Shown one piece after another: positions 34,701 to 46,700 of a stretch of 64,000 bases of DNA. Each line of letters opens with the position of its first letter. The first letter of the stretch is position 1. The DNA lies in NCBI RefSeq assembly GCF_030445035.2, contig NC_080699.1, positions 1,302,001 through 1,366,000 on the forward strand, read 5' to 3'. The notes under the pieces were generated by a model that saw nothing but the letters and a program-made list of their open reading frames with translations, did no database searches and was not told where the DNA came from. The stretch comes from Dasypus novemcinctus (taxonomy: Eukaryota > Chordata > Mammalia > Cingulata > Dasypodidae). Made by a program: the position numbers and the translations under genes.

Positions 34701-37700
34701 CAAATGCAGAGCCGTGCTGGTCGTCGTCATATCATCCCGTGTGTACTCGTGTCTAACCCTTCCAGGCCTGTGAGAGCGAGCGCTGTCTGCTCTCTGTGTT
34801 TCCACCATTGTTTTCAGCACTGACATAAAATTAGAATTACACTGTCGTTGATGATATTTACCAAAGATTCAAAAAAACTACCCTTGCAGGATCTTAAAAA
34901 AGTTGTCCATGTACCAGATTGGACGGAACTTCTACAATCCTTCAGAGCCCGTGGAAATCCCCCAGTACAAGTAGGTGTATGTACGTTGTCGGTTACTTAG
35001 AAATTGTTAGAACACCAGCGACGTAATTTACCACGCGGTGTTTTACCGTCATGCCTCCCGGGGGAGGCTCTGTGGTGTGAGATGTAATGGAGTTTTGTGA
35101 TTTTGGGCTTTTTTTAGTAGAATGGTGAATGCCAAGGTGACGCCATCAGTTTGCTTTCTGTTGCTATTGTGCTAGAGCATGCTCATAAATCCTAGAAGGA
35201 ATTCAGAACCTGAGTTTCCGTGTATGATAAGTGATGAAGAGTAGGCTGTATCGTGTCACATCACACAGCCGGTGCCATCCTGCCAAGAGGCGGGCGGCCC
35301 AGCCAGGGAGGTGGTTGTGAAATCGCCAGTGTAGTGGACACCAGCCCGACTCCCCTGGTAAAGAGGTGGGTGGGTGCCCAGGGTGTCCCCCTGAACAGGG
35401 AGCGGGGTCAGCCGGGCCTTGAAGCGGTGTTACCCCGTCGGGGTCTTTAGCCTTTGCCAGTGGAGGAGAAGCAACTGGCCCTCCCTGTGCCCAAGGCAGC
35501 ACTCCAGCCCCCCCGAGAAGCCCCCCAGGTCCAGGCCGCAGCGGGAGAGCACAGCGCCCCGAGCTGCCTAGTGGCCCGGTGACTCGGCGCCGCGCAAACA
35601 GGACCTGGAGCGACTGGCCAAAGCGTCTGTCCTTGGAGACGTCTGTCTGATCCAGAGCTTTCCAGCGTCTGACACTCATGCGGTGGAAAGGAAAGGGGCT
35701 CGGTTCTCTGCACGGGGGACACTGCCGCCTTTCTCCTCAGTCTCCCTTCTAAGCCCTGCTGCCCTCCCTTCTGCGTGTCTGTTTCCTGAACCTGCGTGAG
35801 GTCCTGCTGGGAGGGCACGTGAACCTACCAGTCCGCAGTGTGTTCCCCGCCAGGGGCGGTTTGGCCCCCAGGGGGCCTTGGCAGCGCCTGGGGCAGTTTC
35901 GGCCGTCACAGGTCGGGGTCTGCAGCCGGCATCTGGCCAGCGGAAGGCAGGGACGTGCCGAACGCCCACAGGAAAGCACTGTCCAGTCCAGCGCATCCCC
36001 AGTGACAGTGAGAGGCCGCTGCGCAGGAATGCAGCTTGGGGGGTGTATGTTTAACACTAGGTTTTCAGTTGGCAACTGGAAGAAACCAGCAAGTAAAATC
36101 TACATGATTAGAAAGTGAAATCGCCGTGATAAGGGTTCCTGTGGTTCCAGCGCACCGTTTTTTTTTTTAATTTTTTTGAATTAAAGTTAATCGATCACAA
36201 AGAATGTTATATTAAGAAACTTAGGAGGTTCCCATATCACCCACTCCCCATCCCCCACCCCATCATTTTGTAAATTGTATTTTTTTGAAGATACATATAT
36301 CTCAAAAAATGTTACATTTTAAGAACACGAGGTTCCCCCAGTGCACCCTGGTAAACGCTGCTCTTTTGTAAGGTTGTCGCTGTGGCCCGGGTTCGCCGTC
36401 TCCGTGTCCCAGTTTGAAAGCAGGCTGCAGCTCAGCGCCGACGTGAGCTACAAGGTCCTGCGCAGCGAGACGGCGCTGGAGCTCATGGCCGGGCTGCACC
36501 GGGCGGCCGGGCCGCGCTTCCCCCAGGCCTGCGAGCAGCAGCTGCTGGGCCGCGTCGTCCTCACCAGGTGAGAGCCTGCCTGCGAAGCCCTTCCTCCAGG
36601 CCGGATGCGGCGGGCGGGACAGGGTGGCCTCGGGCGTGGGCGGGCGCAGCAGCCTTTGGCCTGTTAGGAGACCTGCTGCCCGACAGCCGGAGTCCACGCT
36701 TCCCAGGGGGCTGCCCTGCCTTCCCCCTCACACCCTGCTCGCCCCCCACCTGCTCCCTGCTCTCCCCCCCACACCCGCTCCCTGCTCCCCCCCACACCCG
36801 CTCCCTGCTTTCCCCCACAACCGCTCCCAGCTCCCCCCACACCCATGCCCTGCTCCCCCCACACCCACTCCCTGCTCCCCCCACACCCGCGCCCTGCTCT
36901 CCCCCTCACACCCGCTCCCTGCTCCCCCCCACACCCGCTCCCTGCTTTCCCCCACACGCGCTCCCTGCTCCCCCCACACCCGCTCCCTGCTCTCCCCCCA
37001 CACCCGCTCCCTGCTTCCCCCCCACACCCGCTCCCTGCTCTCTCCCCACACCCCCCTCCCCCCCACACCCGCTCCCAGCTACCCCCACACCCACGCCCTG
37101 CTCCCCCCACACCCACGCCCTGCTCCCCCCCACACCCACGCCCTGCTCCCCCCACACCCGCGCCCTGCTCTCCCCCTCACACCCGCTCCCTGCTCCCCCC
37201 CACACCCGCTCCCTGCTTTCCCCCACACGCACTCCCTGCTCCCCCCACACCCGCTCCCTGCTCTCCCCCCACACCCGCTCCCTGCTTCCCCCCCACACCC
37301 GCTCCCTGCTCTCTCCCCACACCCCCCTCCCCCCCACACCCGCTCCCAGCTACCCCCACACCCACGCCCTGCTCCCCCCCACACCCGCTCCCTGCTCCCC
37401 CCCACACCTCCCTGCTCCCCCCACACCCGCGCCCTGCTCTCCCCCCACACCTGTGCCCTGCTCTCCCCCACACCTGCTCCTTGCCCCCCCACATCTCCCT
37501 CCAGATCCCTGCTCTCCCCCCATACCTGCTCCCTGCTCTCCCTCCAGGCTCCCTGCTCTCCCCCCACACCCGCGCCCTGCTCTCCCCCCACACCCGCGCC
37601 CTGCCTTCCCCCCACACCTGCTCCTTGCTGCCCTGCACCCACCTGGACTCACCGCCCAGCCCGCCTTATGATTTTCTGCTCTTTCTTACAAAACCCAGCT

Positions 37701-40700
37701 CACAGGGTAGCGCCTTCTGAAGTCTCCCGTGCGCTGGTTGGACTTAACTGGCTCCTCTGCGCAGTGATCTGTAGTGCTTGGCCCACAGCCCCTTCAACCC
37801 CTTCACTTCCTCTCACGGGTTCTGGATGGGGCGTTGGACCCAAGCCCCCCCTCTAAGAGCAGGTCCTGGAGGCGGGCCTCGTCGTCTTTGCAGCCGCGGG
37901 CGCGCGGAGCCGGGTTAGACGAGGTGGATCAGGCGCCTTGAGTTCTGAAAAGCTCGTGGTGTCCTGCTGCTGGCCAGGAACACTGCCCTGCGGGGAGGTC
38001 CCCGTAAAGGTGGTTTTCTGGATTGCGTGGAGACCACGGTTGGCTCCTCGTGGTGCTTCCGAGCCACACCTGGCCAGGCCAGAGCCCCGAGCGTCCGCTG
38101 TGGACTGTCCGTCCGGCGGCTGGGGCAGCCAGGCAGACCCTGCACCCGGTGCTGAGCTGAGAGGAAGCTTCTGCTCTTTCCCGGGCACCGGACGTGCATG
38201 GTGGGCGGCCTTCCTGCCAGAAGGACCACCCCGAGGCCGGGAAGTCTGAGCGGCCCCGGGAGCCCATGGGGAGTCTTTAGCTCTGAGGAGGGAGGCGCTG
38301 GAGCGAGCGTCTGTGGAGGAGAGAAACGGGATGGTCCAGGGACTTCCCACCGACCGGCTGGACGTGGAGGCAGGGCTCCTCTCAGATCAGAGCCGTCGTG
38401 AAGACGACGCGGCTGCGCTTCCGCTGCGGTGGCTCAGGAGTTGTGGAATCTCTCTCACACTTTGAATGAACGTTTGCTGAAAGAGCAGTTTGTCTGGTAT
38501 GATGTGGGGGGGAAGTATGTTACTGTTTCTTGTGTTTACCAGATACAATAACAAAACCTACCGTGTGGACGACATCGACTGGTCGGTGAAGCCCACCCAC
38601 AGCTTCCGGATGCGGGACGGCACTGAGCTCACCTATGTGGACTACTACAGACAGGTGGGCTGCGCACCGTGGCCCCCTGCCCCGTCCCCTCGCCGCCACG
38701 TCGCTTCCCAGGGGCGAGGCCAGCGGGCGAGCCGGGTTGGGCTCGGTCCTGCCCTGACGCTGTCCAGCGCCGGGACCTCAGGCGGGTGAAGAATCCTCCC
38801 CGTACCTGCTTCCTCGGGGCGGGCGGGGCAGTGGGTCCGCTGTGAGGACCACACGGGTGCGTGGACAGTGCTGGTGAAGAGAGGGCCCGTCCAGAGCTAA
38901 GTGGACGGTAAACGAAGGTGCACACGGGCCACGGCTGTGCCTCGGTGCAGGTGGTGTGGCGGCACACTGTGGCGGGCAGAGCAACCCTGGAATGTGAACC
39001 TCAATGTGGCTAAAAGGGGAAGAGTTAGATTGTATATGGGCCTGGAATAAAAATTTTTTAAATAATCCAATGAACTGCACGGCACCAATAGCGAACCCAG
39101 TTACATGGACTGTGGTTAATCATAGAATGATAAAAATGGGCTTTCCTCAGTTGTAACCAACGTACCACGAAAGCAAGGTGCTGCGAGAAGGGTGGAATAC
39201 GCGAATCCTGTATTTAATGCATGATTGTTCTGTAAACCCACAACTTCTCAAACTTAAATAATAAAAAAAACTAAGTCACTTAAAAGAAGGCAATACAAGT
39301 ATCCAAACCACTAGAATGGAAGATGGTTAGAATCAGGGGAAGGACGTTGGTGCCAGTTACCTAGAAACAATTCAAGAGTTGTAACCCAAGCTGAGTAATT
39401 GCAAATGTGATAGTTATGCTAGTTCTACTGCATATCAGTTTGTATGATTTGCAAAACAGTAAACGAAGAAAACACCTGGGTTCCTTAGGTGCACGTGCTT
39501 TCCGCCTTCACTGCGCCTTCTTTGCCCTTAGAGACGCCTCCCCATTCCGTCCCAAGGCCAACAGGTGCCCGTGCCAGGCTGCGCCCGTTCTTGGGCTCAT
39601 GTCCTGCCGCAGTCGGGTGGGCAGGGGGAGGACGGACCGAAAGTGGTGCTCATCTCTAGGCTGTCCTCCTCTCTGTTCCAGGAAAGGAGCACTCAGCTGT
39701 TAAGTGACCGATTTCCAAGGTGGAAGGCACTGGTCCTGGCCTTCACGTTTCTCTGTTTTATCACCTGGGAGCAGCTACGGGCCGGGTTCTTGGCCATCCT
39801 CCGGCCGCACCAGCTCCCTCTCCCCGGAACGCCCAGGCTCGGCCGAGCGGCCCTGGACGCGAGCCCACGCGCTCCTCCAGCTCCTGCCCGCAGCTCCTCC
39901 CTGGCGGCTCCGAGCTGCTCTGCTGGCCCCACGGCTCGGAGCCCTGCTTCCCCGTGGGCTGAGCCCCGCCGGGCTGGTTTCCAGTTTGGGGGCTGTAGCT
40001 TCTCACGGTGTATCCTCGTCTCTGAGGGGACAGACGATCACATCTATCATTTGCTGAGATTAAATGCGGAAACAATGCTGGCGCGTGGTTCCCTGTGCTG
40101 CTCCCCTCTGCTCTGCGGTGACGCGCGGGGCGTACGGGCAGCGCTGTGCACGCGATGTGGGCTGCATCAGTGCCGTCACATGGAAAACCTCCTTGGACAC
40201 ACGTTTCTCTGCGCTCAAAGCGTTAACTGCTTTTGTGTGATCTGTTTATCTTTTTTTTTTTAAAGACAATTAGAAAGTAAATAAAAATAAAAAATCCCCA
40301 AAACATTAGTTGCAGTTGCCACTCTAACTGCGATTCCCAAAGTCCTCTTTGAAACAGAGAAACTCTCCTTTCTTGCTCAATTATAATTATCAATGTTATT
40401 TGTATAGTGACCAGCATTTTGTCAATTATAATTACAGTTGTTCTCAGTGTTGACTTTCCCGGAAATGAATATTAATTGGAAACTTTGCCATTGGAAGATA
40501 AATGAGTTTTTGGCACGATGAGAAGGTTGAAATTCAAGTTTAGGGAGGGAAGGAGGGGAAGCGCCAGCAACTGCAGGGGCTTGTCCAGCGGCAGCGGGCT
40601 CCCGCTCGCGTGGGCACCGCCTTCAAGCTGTGCGACGAGGAGGCGGCAGTTCTGGACGCGCTGAAGCTGACTCGTGCTTTGCGTAGAGATTTGGATGAGC

Positions 40701-43700
40701 TTTCAGGGGTTGCAGTGATGCTGGGGGTGGTGTTTTTCCCTCACTTGAGTTGTAATTCAATAATTTTCTCAGCTTTTGCCAAGAAACCTTTGTCATCTCT
40801 TGCCACAATAGAGATACAGCTGTTGTTTCTTAAAAAAAAACTACCCTCATTTCACAGACAGGGAAAGTTGAGTCGTAGGGAGGTTAAGTAACGTCCCCAG
40901 TGTCACAGTTCAAGCAAGTCTGCCCGGGGTTCGAACTGGGAATCAGCTTCACGGTTGTCAGCCTCCGAATGCCCCCGTGGCACCTACCATCCTGGAAGTT
41001 AGGGCGACTCGCGCTGCCTTGGAAAACCCGTGGTTGACCCCGCGTGGCCCTTGCCCCGTGTTTAGGTGTGAGCAGCATGAGCCGAGGTGCTCGGTGCTGT
41101 GGCTCTTCCCCGGCCACCCCAGCAGAAATGCTGGTCCAGCTCGCTGCGATGCGCAGGGCAGCGGGCAGCGGGCGGCCACTCTGGGTCCAGGTGGGACCGG
41201 ATTCGGGCAGGGAGGTCACTGAAAAACTAAAAGGGAAAAGTAGAAGATGTTGCGTTATGCAAGATAACGGTTAAAACGACAAAACCAGCCCTCAGATGGA
41301 GAGGGCCTGGGAAGGAGGCAGGGTGAGCGGCGCTTCTCGGCGATGGGGCATTAGCCAGGTGCTGTGCTGAGCTCTCCGTGTTCACGTGCCCGCGTTCATC
41401 TTGGTTTCCAGCACTACGACATCACCCTGTCGGACCTGAACCAGCCGGTGCTCGTCAGCCTGTTGAAGAGCCGCAGAGGGGACGACACCGAGCCCCGCGT
41501 CGCCCACCTGCTGCCTGAGCTCTGCTTCCTAACAGGTAACGTGCTCGTTTTCTCACCTGCTTGGCTCCTGGGCACACCAGGTGCTTAGCAGTGGATGGCG
41601 CTCCTCAGGTGAGCCGAGCGGTAGCCACCCAGGCAGGGCGCCCTCAGGTCGTGCATCCACTCAAGGCACCTGCAAGCCCAGCAGTGGAGCAGAGGAGAGC
41701 GCGCCCGCCGACGTTGTTACCACCTTAGCAGCGCTCTGACTCCTTTGTCCACTAATCGCTTAGATGTAAAACAGGCCCCAGATAGTGTCCTCAAACCCAG
41801 GTCTTGTTCCATCTGTCACAGTTCCCTAGGACGTATCAGACACGACTTGACCAATTCTCTTCATATTATTGACCCTGTTTGCACGGGGCCGAGATGCTCT
41901 TCCTTTAGCGTGAGCCCCGGGAGGCGCCTGGCTGTGCGGCAGGAGCTGCAGCTGGAGCGTCTCCGTGCTGTGCATCCGGTTAAGGCGGGAGGCAGACGCT
42001 GCTCCCAGGTGTGCCTCGCCGGGATCAGCTAGAATGCGCTTGTGCCCGCCACGCACTGAGAAAACTTAGGCACAACCCTGCGGAGAGCAGGGCCCAGTGC
42101 CACTGGGGCCCAGGGCTAAGGATGCCCAGTGCCGAGGGGGCCCGGTACCGAGGGGACCGGTGCCGAGGGGGCCCAGTGCCGAGGGGGGCCGGTGCTGCTG
42201 GTGCCCGTTGCCAAGGGGGCCCGGTGCCGAGGGGGCCCGTGCCGAGGGGGCCCGTGCTGCTGGTGCCGAGGAGGCCCGGTGCCGAGGGGCCCGTGCTGAG
42301 GGGACCCTGTGCCGAGGGGGCCCGGTACTGAGGGGGGCCAGTGCTGCTGGTGCCCAGTGCTGAGGGGCCCGGTGCTAGGGGGGCATCCACTGGACGCAGG
42401 GCCCCCTCCAGCCCCAGGGCCTGCTGAGCACCGCAGCGGGGCAGGTGTGGCCGAGCGCCTGAAGGCTGTGGGCATTGGGCTTCAAGGCCAGTGCTAAGAA
42501 AGCAGGGACCTTTCAGTAAGTTTTTTTTTTTTTTCACTTTGATGGCATGTTGAAGGATAGTATTTTGGATATATTGCTTGAAATAGTAAATGCTGTTTAA
42601 AATGATTCACCTGTTTCTTTTTTGCTGTATAAAGTTGGCTGCTGAACATTTAAAATGACACTCATAGCTTGCACACATGGTGACTCTTACTCACTTTATT
42701 TTTTTTCATAAGGATATTTTTATTAAACATAAGGAAAGTACAGCTACAAACAAATACATGACTTCTTCCAAAAGGCCACATTGTGATAAAATATAAACAC
42801 CTAATATTCAAGGTTGGTTTGCCTGTTTCAAAGTGCTGTACTTTTTCTACCTTGAGAATCACCCATTGCTCTTTCAGTATAACTCCAGCACTGTTGTCAG
42901 GTAACACGGCAAAAGTGTATATATGGGCAACTCATCTGAATTGTCTTTCAAATATGATTCCCAGGCCCACCACTTCCAAGTACAGCTACGTCGATAAGAG
43001 GCGCAGCTGCAGAGCCGGGAGCTAAGACTGGATTCCCATCTGCCCTTCTGGTTCTAGACTCTGCTGTATCTTTAAAACACGGTGTTACATTTGTGGCTAG
43101 TTGGTCCTTCCTGGTGAATCTAGAGGTTTCATAGCATGAACAGAAAGCTTTCCTAGTGGGACAGATGGATGAGATTGTTATTAGAAATTTAACAAAAAGT
43201 TCTGAAAATAACTGTTAAGCAGTCTGTTGATTTGGTTTCAGAGGTGTGGTGGGAACACTTTTCGATCCCCTCCAAGCCATCCATTCATCCACCTAGTAAC
43301 TCTTCCCTCATCTTCAATGAAAAATAGCTCCATTTCTTCCTTTTTGATACCCAGGATGCTTCCCATCAATCTTTTTTTTTTTTAATTTTTATTGAATTGT
43401 CTTTTTTAAAAAGATTCTTAGATCACAAAAATTTTCTATTAAAAATATGAGGTTGCCTTGTTTTTTGATGTGTGAAAATGTCCAATGAAGAAATTTCTCA
43501 CTAGAACTTTGTCTACTTTTCTTTCTGTGCAGTTTACGGAACACATCAATTTCTTTTATACATCATCCAGCACTTCCTGTTGGAGCTCATCTTCTCTTTC
43601 AAGTTCTTCAGTTAGTTACTCCTTCAGGTCTAACTGTTCTGTCAGTCTCCATGCTGAGCCCAGGGCAGCATTTGCTTCATCCAGACGTTCCTGGAATGAC

Positions 43701-46700
43701 ACCAGTTTTCCTTCCAGATTTTCAGCCATTTTCTTCCATTTACCTTTGAGCCAAATTTCCTTTTAAACCCAATATATCTACTTTTTTCTTTGATTACTTG
43801 TGATTTTGATATCATATCCAAGAATCCACTGCCAAATCCAAGGTCATGGAGGTTTCCTCCTGTTTTCTTCTGAGAGTTTGTTGGGTTAGATGTTTTATTC
43901 ATGTCGTCGATCCATTTTGAGTTAATTTTTTACTATGGTGTAGAGTTCAGCCTCATTCTTTTTTCCGCGTTGACATCCCGGTATCCTAGCACCATTGACT
44001 GAAGAGACTCGTCTCCCCCCAGTGAAGGGTCTTCGTATCCTTGTTGGAATTATTTCCCCATCAATATATGGGTTAATTTCCAGACTACACAGTGGATGCT
44101 GAGACTAAGCCTTGTCGAAATATTCTTGACACTGGAATTTATTGTCTTTTGAGGAAAAATCCGCATAAGGAAATCAAAGCATGCTTGCTGGCTTTGTCTG
44201 GAGAATCATTCTGGTTCCATCTCCATAATTCTCAGCAATTCCACCCCGAGAAATCTATCCAAGACCAATGAACGTGTCTGTGCGATGATTCCTAGGGCAA
44301 GTGCACGGCAGCCAAAACGCTACCCGGCGGGGGCACGGGCGGGGTCCCTGGGGCGGCCGAGCGCTCCGCAGCCCCCCACCCTGGCCGACGACAGGCCCCT
44401 CCTGCCCTCGGGGTCCCGGGGGGCACCCCGGGAACACCCAGCAGGGCCTCCCAGATGCGCTCTAAGTGAGGGCCTCACACTGTCGGGCCGGGTGGGGTGG
44501 CACAGCAACTGCTCAGTTCTCGCTTTGGTCGGTTTCCCAGGACTCACCGACCAGGCAGCCTCGGATTTCCAGCTGATGAAGGCTCTGGCCCAGAAGACGC
44601 GCCTCCCGCCCTCGGACCGGCAGCAGCGCCTGGCCCGGCTGGCCGATGACATCCAGAGGTGCTGGGCGGGGGCCGGCAGCGGGAGGCTGGGTGCTCTCGT
44701 CGCCCTTCCTTGCAGTGGCCCGGGGAGCGCGTCTGAGCCAAGGGGCCGAAGGGACGGGGTGCACCCACATCGCCTGTCCTAACTGAGGCTCGGGATGGAA
44801 TCTAGAATGAAGAAAATATTTCTAGTTTCTTAAAAAGCTGTTTGATTACCTCGGGCTCCCAGGATTCAGGTCCAGTCACACTAGAGCGCAGCGCAGTGTC
44901 CACGGGGCACTGACCGCTAGACGACCAGGTCCAGTCACACTCGATCGTAGCACGTGTCCTCAGTGCGCTGACCACTGGAGAACCCCAGGGTGCCCCAGCG
45001 TTCATCTCCACATTCGGGGACCCCCCGTCCTTGTTCTCTGGTCCATCTGTACCCCAGTTGGCCTCCGGCCTTCGATGAGAGTCTTTTGTGGTCTGTTAGG
45101 GAAGAGGGGCTGCTCCTTGGTTCTCCCCCTGCCCCTCTGTCCCTCACTGTCCAGCGCTGCAGCCGTCAGCCCTACGTGGCTCCTGCGCATGTGGAATGAG
45201 GCAGTGCCCCGTGCTGAAGTAACGCTTCAGACATACTTGGTTAAATGATGCACATTTTAAAAAATAATCTCACTTGTTTCTTTTTATACTTTTTAATGTG
45301 GGCTTTAGGAAATGTAAAAGTGTCTATGTCACTTGCATTATATCTGTTTTGGACAGTGTAGTTCTAGAATATTATTTTTCCTTTAAAAGAATTTTTAAAA
45401 AGTAATCCTGCTCATAGAACCATTTGGAAATTTATATGAGTAAAAAAGTATGTATGCATACACTAGTAAGTATATGTTCCATAAATGAATGGATCATAAA
45501 TTAAAGGTATTCATGTATCTTCTCTAGATATTTTCAAACAAATACAATCACCTTTTAGGAAAATGCACAGTATGTACATCTTGTTTGGTAACTTGCTTTT
45601 TCCACTTAGTGGTGTTTCTTGAACCTTTCCGCGTGACAACTGCATCAGATCGAGTACTGGGCTCTTTGTTGTCACTCCACGTCCTTTTGTCTGGGCTGCG
45701 CAGCCTCGCGCCCCCGGGGGGTTTCCCTCTGCTCCCAAGACGCAAGCCTGGATGGTCAATCTTCCCACCCACCTCCTTGCACTCCCTCACCCTGTCCTGA
45801 CCGTCTCGTCTGGGGTGGACGGAACCTGAGGCAGACCCTTGTGTCCCAAGCACGCTACTGCTCAGAACGCACTCAACACTGGGTGGAAACCCGCGGCGAC
45901 GGCGCGTGTCAGGAGGCCCTACCCGCCGCCTCTGGGGCCGTTTGTTTGCCAGGCGCCGGGCAAGGAGGCCATGAGAGGACGCTGTGGCGTGATTCAGGGG
46001 CAGACCCGAGGAGGACTGCAGCCTGGGTTCCAAGGCCGCGCTCCGGAGAGGGCGCCCTGGCCTGGTGCTGAGCCGCTCTCGCCGCACAGCGCGCCTTGTA
46101 CCCTGCATGCCCCACGGAGCCCCTGCGGCTCAAGTCTTTCCTCTCCTTCCCTCGTCATCCTCATCCACTCCCCAGGCAGCAAATTCCCATGTTCCCAGAA
46201 GACGGCTTCCATCCAGGGGCTCCACGTCTCTTTCCCAACATGCTCGTTAACGGAGCTACGGAATCTCTCGTTAGTTGAGCACTTAGTACACGGCAGGCAC
46301 CATGCAGAATTGTCACATTTAAACCCACCCTGTGAAGCAGCTCCTTTTACAATCCCCACATCTACCACTGCAAGTACCAAACAAGGCTCTGAAAGATCCC
46401 ACCGCGTGCCTGCTGAGGAGTGAATGTCGGAGTGGGGCCCTCTGGCTCTAAGGCCCTTTTTTCTAACCACTGTGCCACACTAGAAGCCTGTCCCTGATCC
46501 TGAGAACCCGAGAGGGTGAAGTATGTTGTCCTTTCAGAAAGAAACTGGTCAAAAACAATTAAGAATAGCCTCGTGGGTGTGCTGACGAGTAGGGAAATGG
46601 GGGAAATGGTGAATGTAGGAAAAATAAGCCCCTGAATTAGTTACAATTATCTCTCTAAGGATTAAGTTCTTTAAGAAATTATCACTTTACTAATTTGAAA

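Noticed and set aside
36568-37856. Open frames of 367, 410 and 291 codons in intron 7, and several on the minus strand
   Set aside because: They translate the C-rich minisatellite into Pro/His/Leu or Gly/Arg repeats in every frame; there is no start context or homology.
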